This document shows, in pieces, positions 55,561 to 64,000 of a DNA stretch of 64,000 bases (position 1 is the stretch's first letter; every line of letters begins with the position of its first letter). Below the pieces are notes generated by a model. That model did not search any database. It saw only the letters and a list, made by a program, of their open reading frames with translations, and was not told the DNA's origin. Origin of the DNA: Dryocosmus kuriphilus (taxonomy: Eukaryota; Arthropoda; Insecta; Hymenoptera; Cynipidae). Made by a program: the position numbers and the translations under genes. Where the stretch lies: assembly GCA_038277395.1 (NCBI GenBank), contig CM076191.1, positions 96,335,588 to 96,399,587 of the forward strand, in the 5' to 3' direction.

Positions 55561-56133
55561 GCGGGTGTCGTGATCCACATCATCCAGAGGATCCTTGGAG
55601 GCATTGGATAAGACGGATTTAAACTGAGTAGTTCTCGGGGTACTTGAATTATCATTGGGCGACGCTAATTCAGAACTCACAGGGTTTCCTGACAAAGCTT
55701 TCACTCCTCTGTTTAGCTTCCCCTTTTTGTATTCAAAGACATATTGGTAATCTTTGAGTCTATATTTCCAGCGAGTGAGCCTTGGACCTGGATTGTCAGC
55801 ATAAGTAATCCAATGTACAGGTTCGTTGTCACATGCTAATATAAATTCGCGCCCATAGAGATATGGTCTAAAATTTAGAACCGCGTAGATGATTGCGAGG
55901 CATTCCTTCTCAGTCATATCATATCGCTGTTCAATATTTGTCAGTATTTTGGAATAATAGGCCACTTGCATGTCCACCTTCTCTATCTCTTGTGTGCGAA
56001 CGGCACCCACTGCATATTTGGAAGCATCCGTGGTCAGTTTAAATTGTTTTGAGTAGTCGAGGTATATAAGTATCGGTTCTTGGTAGAGGTAGTTACGCAA
56101 TTTGATAAAATCTCTTCTTGTGCTTCTGCCCAA
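55561..56133 (-). pseudogene. RNase H of the reverse transcriptase (Ty3/gypsy type)
   Basis: The frame carries LTTDASKYAVGAV (first Asp), MTEKECLAIIYAVLNFRPYL (Glu) and CDNEPVHWI (Asp), and ends in the WKYRLKDYQYVFEYKKGK block that links to the downstream linker. It overlaps the end of the RT frame in another phase, so a frameshift lies near 56080. Confidence 0.75.
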
Positions 56134-57376
56134 ACAAACTTACAATCCTTTTTCAACAGATCCGCTAATGGTTTGGCCAATTTAGCATAATTCTCGATGA
56201 ATCGCCGGTAGTATCCAGACAAACCAAGAAATCGCCTTATGTCGCTCACTGTTTTTGGCCTTGAAAACTCTTGGATCGCCGAGATTTTTGCAGGGTTGGG
56301 CTTCACACCATCGCGTCCGATGATATGCCCCAGATAGGCAAACTCAGGATACAAGATGTCGCACTTATCCGGTTGGAGTTTTAGATTGGCATCCCGAAGC
56401 CGTTTGAACAGTCTTCGAGCCTTTTTGTCGTGTTCTTCCAAGGTCTCGGAGTAGATGACAACGTCATCAAGATAAACGAATGCTTCCGATCCCAGCATTT
56501 CCTTGAGGACAGTGTCCATCAATCGTTGGAATGTTGCAGGAGCGTTCTTTATGCCCATGGACATTCGGTTATATTCAAAATGCCCCCTGGTTGTGGAGAA
56601 TGTCGTTTTTTTGCCCTGTTATCCGGGTGAGTCTCTGTCTGATGATAGCCACTGGCAAGGTCGAAAACAGAGAAATACTGGGCCCTTCCCAATTGATCCA
56701 GAATGTCAGTGATATTAGGTAGGGGATATGCATCCCCTATCACCTGCTCTTTTAAGGCGCGGTAGTCGATTACTACGCGGTATTTTCGTTCTCCTGACGC
56801 ATCCATTTTTTTAGGGATGATCATTACTGGCGAACTGTATGGGGATTTGGAGGGTCCAATTATTCCACTCTTCAGCTGTTTGTCGATTTGTGTAATTATC
56901 TGCTTCTGAGCTTCCGGCGCATGGCGGAACTGCTTCTTTGTGGTTACCACTTCCTTTAGGGTGGGAATCCTATGTTGCATCCTATTTGTTATAATGAGAA
57001 TCTCTCTATTGAGGTGGAATATATCCGAAAAGTCCCTGGCCCATCCTAGCACCACTTCTTTTTCAGGCTCGTTAAGATGACCTGTGTGAAGGCTGTTAAT
57101 TACTTTTTCCAATCGATTCGTCGGATTTGACTCCTCGTTGGCGTTAGTGCTATCCTTGGAGTCGAAGTCCTCGAAATTTGTGCCGGGAAACTCGCAGTAA
57201 TCAAACGGGATGAGCTGCTGAGGTTGTAGATCAAGTTCCACCTCAGCCTGTGTGGTATTGTAGACATACGAATAACATATACCATTGTGGTTCTTTACCA
57301 CTCCTTCGCCAATATACACACCATCGAGGGTCTCGATGCATGGCAAATATCCTTCCGATAGTTCCTCGTTTGTCAT
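56034..57376 (-). pseudogene. Reverse transcriptase, frameshifted
   Basis: The N-terminal frame (56549-57376) has SPYSSPVMIIPKK, YRVVIDYRALKE and the first catalytic Asp in FSVFDLASGYHQ, after which it shifts frame. The second frame (56034-56564) has GIKNAPATFQRLMD, the YLDD active site in FVYLDDVVIYS, and LGLSGYYRRFI. These are the ordered blocks of Ty3/gypsy reverse transcriptases. The break near 56600 inactivates it. Confidence 0.85.
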
Positions 57377-57539
57377 ATCAATAGCGACAGGTTTCTTTAT
57401 GCGCGCTTGTAATTTAGGCGTGCGAACAAAGGGCTTTATTTCCGGCTTTAACTTTTGTTGTGCCTGCCTTGATTCTGAGTCGACGAATGGTATCGGAATT
57501 ATAGGTTCCGATATTATTACAAGGGAGTTGTGTCTGAAA

Positions 57540-57965
57540 GAGAGCTGAGCCTGCTCTGACGTAGGTAAGAACGTCCAATTATGCCGTCAGCGGAAATGGG
57601 AAAATTGTTGGAACAATATGGAACTCAACCTGACTATTGAGTAGTTTTATCCATACAGGTCCATATGTCTCTACCACCTCCGGTGTTATACCAGATACCA
57701 GAATGGAATCGTCCCCTACAATGATATCTTCTTGTAGCTTCTTAAGCTTTATGAAATTCAATCAGCCCCGGGGTCTACTAAAAACGAGGCCTTACCCCCG
57801 CAAAACTCAGGTGCAGTTAACCGCACTACATGGGAGTCTTTTTGTTGACATCCGGTTCGGAGGATTCGCTGGTGCGTTCCAAGAACTGGGCTGTTTTGGG
57901 ACGCTCCTTGAGGATAGGACTCGCTGTCGCGTCCGCACGACGGGCCTGATGGTAGTTTAAAGACA
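57540..57965 (-). pseudogene. Aspartic protease, frameshifted, DPG in place of DTG
   Basis: The frame reads FLVDPGAD where most retroelement proteases have DTG or DSG. It then shifts by one base at 57762 to LKKLQEDIIVGDDSILVSGI and shifts again near 57585 to DGIIGRSYL, which fits the conserved DGIIG near the protease C-terminus. The Thr to Pro change in the active-site triplet may be a decay mutation. Confidence 0.65.
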
Positions 57966-58955
57966 CTGGTTTCGGTGATGCCGGTCTCGGTGCGGCATAG
58001 GGTAGGGATACCCATAATTAGGCGGATACATAGGTGGATAAGGGTAAGGTGTCGCATATACGTTGTGATACATGGGATGATTGGGGTAAGGTGGATAAGG
58101 CAACGGAGGGTACTGATTGTTAGAAAGGGGCAGAACCGCTCGTCCGACAGATTTTTCGGCTCGCTTAGGCTTACCAACCCCCTCCATTAGTTTGGTATAG
58201 GGGCTTGATGATCGAGCCCTATCAGGTTGCTCATCTTGCCTCGAGATATGATAGGTCGATACCGACGCTGCCGTCGTTTTCTCCGCGTACCTTTGTCGCT
58301 CCTCTACGTGTAGCGCGTGTTCGTACGCCTCGTGTATGTCTTTAGGATTTCTGGTATCCACGAATGTGGACATATCCCCTGGCAGACCGCGAACATAGGC
58401 GTCTCGAGCACAGTCGATTAGTGGCTTCATCATCATGGATATGTTATTGCTAGCGCCCGCGTACTTTTCTTCTAACGAATGTTTAGCTCCACTAATGAGC
58501 CCCAATGTCTGGTCGTAATAATCACTTACGCTCTCGTTTTGTCGCATGCGAAGATTCACAATTGCCTCAAAGTACCACGGGTACCTCTTAGTGGGTGCAA
58601 ACCGTTTCTTCAGATGCGCTATTAACTCCTTTAGCGTTTGGAATTGCTTATCGCGGACACTTTCACGCGCAATTCCCTTAAGCTTGCTTAGGACAATTTT
58701 TATAAATGACGGTTCCGTTGCTTCCGTGACATAGAACGAACCGTTGTCTACATCCTGCAAGAAGTCCTTTAAGGGCAGGTTTTTTCCGTCGAAAGTGGAA
58801 ATATGAAAAGTGCTCTGTTGATGGGTTATACCCTCAAGGGCAGTGGCCATCGCGGCACTCATGTCCATCATGTTGGGTTGAGTGTGGTCACCGGTGGCTA
58901 TAAGATTGTTCATACTATCCGTTAGGGGCATGTCACGGGAACTTAATGGAGTCAA
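57957..58955 (-). CDS. gag: Gag-like protein, open over 332 codons
   Basis: The frame reads STFHISTFDGKNLPLKDFLQ, LKELIAHLKKRFAPTKRYPW, and NESVSDYYDQTLGLISGAKH, which is the capsid pattern of errantivirus-like gag proteins. The C-terminal third is Tyr/Pro-rich (YPPLPYPPYPNHP). No CCHC zinc knuckle is seen. It has no internal stop, and the ATG at 58955 gives the full frame. A frame change near 57965 leads into protease. Confidence 0.7.
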   Translation of the reverse strand: MTPLSSRDMPLTDSMNNLIATGDHTQPNMMDMSAAMATALEGITHQQSTFHISTFDGKNLPLKDFLQDVDNGSFYVTEATEPSFIKIVLSKLKGIARESVRDKQFQTLKELIAHLKKRFAPTKRYPWYFEAIVNLRMRQNESVSDYYDQTLGLISGAKHSLEEKYAGASNNISMMMKPLIDCARDAYVRGLPGDMSTFVDTRNPKDIHEAYEHALHVEERQRYAEKTTAASVSTYHISRQDEQPDRARSSSPYTKLMEGVGKPKRAEKSVGRAVLPLSNNQYPPLPYPPYPNHPMYHNVYATPYPYPPMYPPNYGYPYPMPHRDRHHRNQCL

Positions 58956-59005
58956 CCGAACCTTTAACCACGGTTGAATCGTGCAGAGCTAATATCCACA
59001 TTCCC

Positions 59006-59341
59006 TTATATACCCATACTTTCCATAGCTATGCTTCCTAAAATCCCGTCTACTGCAGCATGGTTGATTGGAGTCCTCGCGGAGATAATTTCGCATGTAA
59101 TCGTTTGATTATTTACTGTTAAGTCTACTGTTCCCACGGACTCGATAACAAGTGACCCTAAAACATGTTTGATGGTTTGATATCGCACGAATCCTACTAG
59201 AAGTTCACCTTCGGGGATAAAAGTTAGTGGTGTTTCCCGGTGCAAGGTTAAGCGAACATTTCTTCTTCGGAAAAGCTGAGAGTACAAGACTATTCCCGTT
59301 GGTTCCTGAAAGGCAGGGGGATCCCTGCAAAACGGTGGCAT
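59006..59341 (-). CDS. Open frame of 111 codons, function unknown
   Basis: It contains RYQTIKHVLGSLVIESVGTV and a late DGILGS. The order VGTVDL, CEII and DGILG is reminiscent of the second half of a retroelement protease. However, it sits upstream of gag, where a protease is not expected. It could be a piece of another element. It starts 51 bases before the gag ATG ends this region and has no partner with an active-site Asp. Confidence 0.3.
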   Translation of the reverse strand: MPPFCRDPPAFQEPTGIVLYSQLFRRRNVRLTLHRETPLTFIPEGELLVGFVRYQTIKHVLGSLVIESVGTVDLTVNNQTITCEIISARTPINHAAVDGILGSIAMESMGI

Positions 59342-60073
59342 CGCGTACGCCCTAGCAATCCATACCTAACTTGGAAATAACTACGCCGGAGATAATAAGA
59401 ATATTTATAAAAATATCCGATGTAGCTGAATTTACGTCAATGAGCTTACCACCCCGGAACAATAAGTGATTATTATTCAGTGGGAGTAATTGTTTTCAAG
59501 GGGGGGGGGGGGGCTACCGCATTGTATCGGTATATGTAGGCAGTACGCATAAAATTCTTTAAATAACAAAATGATCGGCAATATTACTTATTATAAAAGA
59601 AAAAAAAAAAATTTTAAGAACTAATTTTAACTTAAAAGCTATAGCTGATATAGACTTAAAGTGCCTATCCTGAATTTGACAGGTAAACCTATAAAGGTTC
59701 GATTGACATAGTCATTATTTATCCGGCTTAGAGATAGCAGCAGAAGATCCTCCTGCGTGATATGGGTTTCTCGCAATATTATATTTTTGTTTTTTTGTTT
59801 CTTTTGTATGATCACAGTGTATATTCATTCGAACTGAATAAATTAAAATGTATAGATGGCACCCATAACAAGCTCTTGGTTTATCTCACTAAGCATTCAA
59901 CATTGTTTTTAGGCATGATTCAGTCAACAAGTCAATGCACCTTCTAGAATGAAAAATGTTTAATATTCAGTCTTCCAATTCATTACCCCCATGAACGCAC
60001 TTTCTATCGCTCTCTCTCACTACTCCAGTGATAAGGACTTCGAGCACTGGGAAATAGGATGCCTACTGAAATT

Positions 60074-60553
60074 TTAATTCTTCATGCAAGCCTCGAAAAT
60101 TTCAGCTTCTAGTTGATAAACTAACGCTTCAGGCTCACGACAAACAGTATCACAATCAGACTCACTATCAGAAGAGATTGTCACGATCTCGGTCTCCTTC
60201 TGGGGATGAGTCTGGTTATGAACTTCAGTGCTCGTTGTTGGGGTATTATTTTTCTCCACCCGCTGTTGGGCTTGGTTAAAAAGGGTATTAAAAAGGCAGT
60301 GAAATTCTTCAGAGGACCCTATCTCAGTGAAGATGTATTCCTTCCTTGGTGGTGGAGGGTCAACGAATCTGATATTAATCGATATATTTATTGTCTCTCC
60401 CGAGGGTTGAACTACAGTATTTATCTCATGTACAATTATCTTGTTTTTAATAAAACCTTGTGTCATCGCGTCAAGTTGGTCTTTAAATTGTCGTAGTCGT
60501 TTTTGTTTTCACCCTCTAGGTTTTGACTTCCGCTTTTGATTCACGTCAGACAT
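60074..60553 (-). pseudogene. 5' open frame of the gypsy-like element, unknown
   Basis: From an ATG at 60553 a short basic peptide (MSDVNQKRKSKPRG) runs into one stop. It then continues in frame as a 130-codon stretch with VDPPPPRKEYIFTEIGSSEE, an acidic SSDSESDCDTV run and a terminal EIFEACMKN. No domain is recognised. Its place ahead of gag suggests an accessory or matrix-like product. The stretch 59342-60073 has no gene and holds a 14-nt G run at 59500-59513. Confidence 0.35.
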
Positions 60554-60639
60554 GGCGATGATCTCGGGAGGTGACATAGAGTGCCATTGATCTTATGTAG
60601 CCCCCAACCCCTAATGAGGTTAGCCAATTAAATTATTCT

Positions 60640-61560
60640 CTAACCTCCAACTTTTTGTAATAATTAAACGAAAACCGATCACACGCCGGCCGAGAAGGCT
60701 TGCAGAGTGATCCTTGGGAGAGGGTTCAGTTGGCCGAGAAGGCTTGCTTAATCTCTCTGCATTTTCCCTTAACTAGTACAAATTTTTCATTCCGACAATC
60801 AACGAAGTGTTTAGAATTCTGTTCATTTAAATAAACAAAATTATAAACAGATCCATTTTTCGTTATGGAAAGTGATTATAACTCAAACTAGATAATTTCA
60901 AAGAATACAATTAATTAGAAGCCGATCAACCGCTGGCCGAGAAGGCTTGCACATTGACCCTTAGAGAGGATGTCGGCTGGCCGAGAAGGCTTGCCTAGTC
61001 CCCTTGCACGTCCAATTAAATATATCCCAAGAAATAATTTAATTTAGTTATTGCCTATCCTCCTACTTGTTGTAATAATTAAACGAAAACCGATCACACG
61101 CTGGCCGAGAAGGCTTGCTTAATCTCTCTGCATTTTCCCTTAGCTAGTACAAATTTTTCATTCTGACAATCGACGAAGTGTTTAGAACAAAATTATAAAC
61201 AGATTCATTTATCGTTATGGAAAGTGATTATAACTCAAACTAGATAATTTCAAAGAATACAGTTAATTAGAAGCCGATCAACCGCTGGCCGAGAAGGCTT
61301 GCACATTGACCTTTAGAGAGGATATCGGCTGGCCGCGAAGGCTTGCCTAGTCCCCTTGCACGTCCAACTAATATATCCCAAGAAATAATTTAATTTAGTT
61401 ATTGCCTATCGTTCTGCTTGTTGTAATAATTAAACGAAAACCGATCACACGCTGGCCGAGAAGGCTTGCAGAGTGATCCTTGGGAGAGGGTTAAGCTGGC
61501 CGAGAATGCTTGCTTAATCTCTCTGCATTTTCCCTTAGCTAGTACAAATTTTTCATTCCT
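60640..61560. repeat. Tandem repeats with GGCCGAGAAGGCTTGC motif
   Basis: About nine copies of GGCCGAGAAGGCTTGC or close variants occur (for example near 60688, 60733, 60932, 60979, 61102, 61286, 61333, 61457 and 61498). They lie within larger units of about 350-417 bp starting at AAACGAAAACCGATCACACG (60664, 61081, 61431). The motif is itself a near palindrome. The position before the 5' end of the gypsy-like element suggests LTR or leader sequence, but this is inference. Confidence 0.75.
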
Positions 61561-61842
61561 TTCAACAAACAAAGAGCTGTTCAAAATTTTATTTATTTAA
61601 ATAAATACAATCATAAACAGATGTATTCTTGTAACGAAAAATAATTTATAACATTGACAAACTTCCAAAAATCAGTACATGTTATTAAAAATTGTAAAAA
61701 TTGTAATCTCAATAGCCAGTTCCACTTAGTTCACCTGGCATAAAAATTTGTTTTTTCTTTTTTTTTGCGTGCTAAATAATCACCACCCTAACTGTCACCT
61801 TTGTCGAGTACTTTGTATCGTTCCCTTGGTCCGAGGGGAACT

Positions 61843-61926
61843 TTGCAAATCTGCATCAAGGCACGCTCGACTACAAATCTGCATCACGGCACGCGCGTCG
61901 CAAATCTGCATCGTGGCATGCACGGC
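61843..61926. repeat. Short tandem repeat, 27-28 bp x3
   Basis: Three units of CAAATCTGCATCNNGGCACG follow each other with small changes. Confidence 0.75.
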
Positions 61927-62296
61927 TATGAAACTTGAGGAATATGCTTTGACTCTCGATCGGATGATTAAGTCTTTTATGTTTCTCGAACTCTCTCTTA
62001 CCCTTTTAACCTTGATATTCTTAATTTTCAGGTTAACGAATGTAAACACATATCCTATGTTAGCATTCATTCTTTTATACTTTAATGTTAATTCTCGGAT
62101 TTATGTAGTCATTTTTAGCATATATTATGCATACACTATTTTACTTTATATATGACATATCTTATAATATATTCAGCGAAGTCTTACTCTTCTCGCCGCT
62201 TCTACTTTTCGTGATAATTCCTGAATCGTTTGTCCTTGATTAGGATTACTGACTTATTTTACTTTTTAGCCTTATGACGAAATTTAAAAAACTAAA

Positions 62297-62320
62297 AATC
62301 GGCATATAACAGTCCTCCCC
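62297..62320 (-). promoter_or_regulatory. Possible polypurine tract and LTR start
   Basis: On the minus strand CCGAAAAGGGGAGGAC is followed directly by TGTTATATGCC. A polypurine tract next to TG is the usual left border of a 3' LTR. It would belong to a minus-strand element whose body lies to the right, or be a relic. Confidence 0.3.
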
Positions 62321-62909
62321 TTTTCGGAACATCAGCGTCCCCGCTTAGATTAGTAATTTTCTTATCAGGATGAAACGATTCAAGAATTTGTATACATGAT
62401 TTTTAATATAGCTTATAAAATTGAATCATCCAGTTTCGGGCAGTGATCATTTGGAAGTGACTATTGATACGTATAAAGTGTCGTTATTAATTTAGTTTCT
62501 ACTTGATTGAATTCTAGGTAAGTACTAGTGAAAATTCGTTTCTTTGTGTCTTGTGTTTAGTCCAATGTAGTGCGAGTGATCATAATAAAAACTTGCAGTT
62601 CTTTCAATTTCGCTATGTGATCTGGATTGCTAAGTGATTTCACCCGGGTATGAAGAACTCTCTGGCACAGTCTTTCTTCAGTATTCAGTCATCATGGATA
62701 GTGATAGCTTCGATTCATCTGCCGATACCGTAATGTATGAAGATTACTGCCGACGACAAGGTTTGCACCTCTGTTTGATCAAGGACCACGTATTTCCCGG
62801 TCATTCTGGTGAGTGTTGGGTTTTTGATTTGCCGATCTTTTCTTTTTCCTGAAGTGATATATTACGGGAGTGCTCGTTAGATTTCTTTAGTGTCTTCTAG
62901 CAGTCAGCG

Positions 62910-63392
62910 ATGGCATCGTCGCTATCGCTTGATGATTTGCTAAAGGATTTGTTAAAAGAATTCGGTAGTGAAATCCATCCATCTTCTGCGAGTGAGCCCT
63001 TAAATCTGGAAACTTCAATTAATATTTTAGCTGAGACTAATGTGCAGGATTTTGATTTATCCTTTCTTGATCAAACTGTAAAGTCCATAGAGAGTAAATC
63101 CTTACAAACGGACAGTATAAAATTAAGAATTTCTGACATAGAAGATTCGTTGGGAATCTATCACCTCGCCTTTTGGAGAGTTTCTCCTTCGAATGCAGTG
63201 AACGTGATTGTTTGTCTGTGTCGCGAAATTCTGGATTTTCCCGTCACCTCGTCCGATTTTATATTGATCCGTCGATTGAATTTTTGTCGCAATGGGGTTT
63301 CATTACGCGTTTCTTCATTAAGTTTAAAAAGGGCCATTTTATCGAAGGTTGAGGAACTCAAAAACAGAGGGTTTAGTGTCGACGTGGCATAG
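62910..63392 (+). CDS. Open frame of 160 codons, unknown
   Basis: It starts at an ATG 6 bases after a possible 3' splice site. The protein begins MASSLSLDDLLKDLLKEFGS and ends LSLKRAILSKVEELKNRGFS plus VDVA. The C-terminal half (AVNVIVCLCREILDFPVTSS, then an I.IRRL segment and a Lys-rich helix) faintly recalls the FP/LINE ORF1 C-terminal fold. The composition looks like real coding sequence. I give no function. Confidence 0.45.
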   Translation: MASSLSLDDLLKDLLKEFGSEIHPSSASEPLNLETSINILAETNVQDFDLSFLDQTVKSIESKSLQTDSIKLRISDIEDSLGIYHLAFWRVSPSNAVNVIVCLCREILDFPVTSSDFILIRRLNFCRNGVSLRVSSLSLKRAILSKVEELKNRGFSVDVA

Positions 63393-63591
63393 TTTGTGTG
63401 ACTTTCAATCTATTCTAAATGATTCTACTGTTTTGTTTAAATACATTCATGCTTTTCTTTTTCTTGTAGACGAAGTTCCACCGGAGGTTCGTTCAGGTCG
63501 TATTACATTGTCAACCTTCTTTTAACGATTAAGGCTACTGGCTTCGAAAATGGTGTATTGGTCTTTAGTGTCTAGTACGCTATCGGATAGG

Positions 63592-63873
63592 ATGACATCA
63601 GGAATGTCATCAGCTGCCGGTCCGTCTACTGCCAGCGGAAAGATTGTGAAGAGAGGTAGTGGACGACCCAGGAAGAACAGTGCCTTATCGGAACACCGGC
63701 ATACGTTACTTGATCCGGTACAGCTGAGAGAGTATCGCGTGGCGAGGTTGGAAGCCTTCCTGCGTGCTCAGCGGATGTATGATCTTGTGTTCAGCTACTT
63801 GTCTCCAAGGCCGAGCTCGAGGTCGTGCAAATGCACGCATATTTCTCCGGGTTCCGCTACTTGTCTAGGGTAA
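63592..63873 (+). CDS. Open frame with AT-hook-like motif, unknown
   Basis: The frame from ATG 63592 (MTSGMSSAAGPSTASGKIVK) contains RGSGRPRKNS, an AT-hook-like core GRPRK, and a helical segment LLDPVQLREYRVARLEAFLR. It stops at 63873, close to a possible donor; an acceptor near 63950 follows, so the true gene may splice out before the stop. A minor-groove DNA-binding role is suggested only by the motif. Confidence 0.4.
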   Translation: MTSGMSSAAGPSTASGKIVKRGSGRPRKNSALSEHRHTLLDPVQLREYRVARLEAFLRAQRMYDLVFSYLSPRPSSRSCKCTHISPGSATCLG

Positions 63874-64000
63874 TCCTTTTTTTTTTATTGAATTTTCTTT
63901 TGTTTTACCTAAAATTTCACGTATTTCATGATTTTCTTTTATGATTTCAGGATAATGGACACAAACTTCCGGTTTTGTTTTTGCGGCCGGTACATCCACA

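Larger units (their letters stand above)
50230..60556 (-). mobile_element. Ty3/gypsy-type endogenous retrovirus with env, degraded
   Basis: On the minus strand the order is unknown 5' frames, gag, protease, reverse transcriptase, RNase H, acidic linker, a second RNase H, a macro-like domain, integrase and env. The order up to RNase H and from integrase to env is that of insect errantivirus-like elements; the domains in between are extra. Many stops, frameshifts and one deletion show that it is not functional. LTR boundaries were not settled. It is described here as an old genomic copy only. Confidence 0.8.
62450..64000 (+). other. Putative spliced transcription unit, unknown
   Basis: Several good splice signals line up on the plus strand. 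There are donors at 62518 (GTAAGT), 62809 (GTGAGT) and near 63870, and acceptors near 62560, 62903, 63471 and 63950. An ATG at 62694 opens 38 codons (MDSDSFDSSADTVMYEDYCR) that end in phase 1 at the 62809 donor. It is cut off at the window edge. It could be a host gene or the start of another element. Confidence 0.4.

Noticed and set aside
61748..62155. 135-codon plus-strand frame with hydrophobic tail
   Set aside because: It runs through a short tandem repeat and ends in Ile/Leu-rich AT sequence; there is no support for a membrane protein.

Overview
The window looks like a piece of an arthropod, most likely insect, nuclear genome. It is AT-rich, has spliced genes, AT microsatellites and many eukaryotic transposons (mariner, CACTA/EnSpm, RAG1/Transib-like, pogo-like ends, and a Ty3/gypsy element with an insect-type env). 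There is no bacterial gene organisation. The species cannot be fixed from the sequence.

Only one short stretch resembles ordinary host coding sequence: a spliced terminal exon at 18489-18587 with the last residues of a Ser/Thr kinase, best matching Aurora. The 18 kb before it may be a transposon-filled intron. A second candidate spliced unit, of unknown nature, lies at 62.4-64 kb.

Layout: 0-5 kb, a DUF4817/mariner-like gene cut by a deleted mariner (1276-2223), then a decayed RAG1/Transib-like gene (about 2555-4360). 5-15.3 kb, an unnamed spliced repeat family (7380-9193, resuming at 13262) split by a 4052-bp transposon with about 125-bp inverted ends and an 8-bp target duplication (9202-13253). 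That transposon is itself invaded by a second deleted mariner (9432-10360). A second RAG1-like fragment with a duplicated catalytic segment follows (14370-15250). 15.3-23.4 kb, satellites, foldback elements, the kinase exon and a small LTR-like element. 23.5-35.4 kb, a large inverted repeat enclosing a third RAG1-like copy, which is interrupted by a complete 8131-bp CACTA element (25178-33308) with an open 656-codon transposase. 37.9-43 kb, a roughly 374-bp tandem array of tRNA-like genes with head-to-head orientation, flanked by 1-kb direct repeats. 43-50 kb, gene-poor. 50.2-60.5 kb, a decayed minus-strand Ty3/gypsy element with env.

The most unusual item is the pol region of that gypsy element. 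Besides protease, reverse transcriptase, its own RNase H and integrase, it carries a second RNase H of the cellular RNase HI type and, after it, a domain resembling the OARD1/TARG1-type macro fold that appears to have lost its ADP-ribose loops. A deletion joins the integrase core to env in one frame. Family assignments come from recognising motifs, without database searches.
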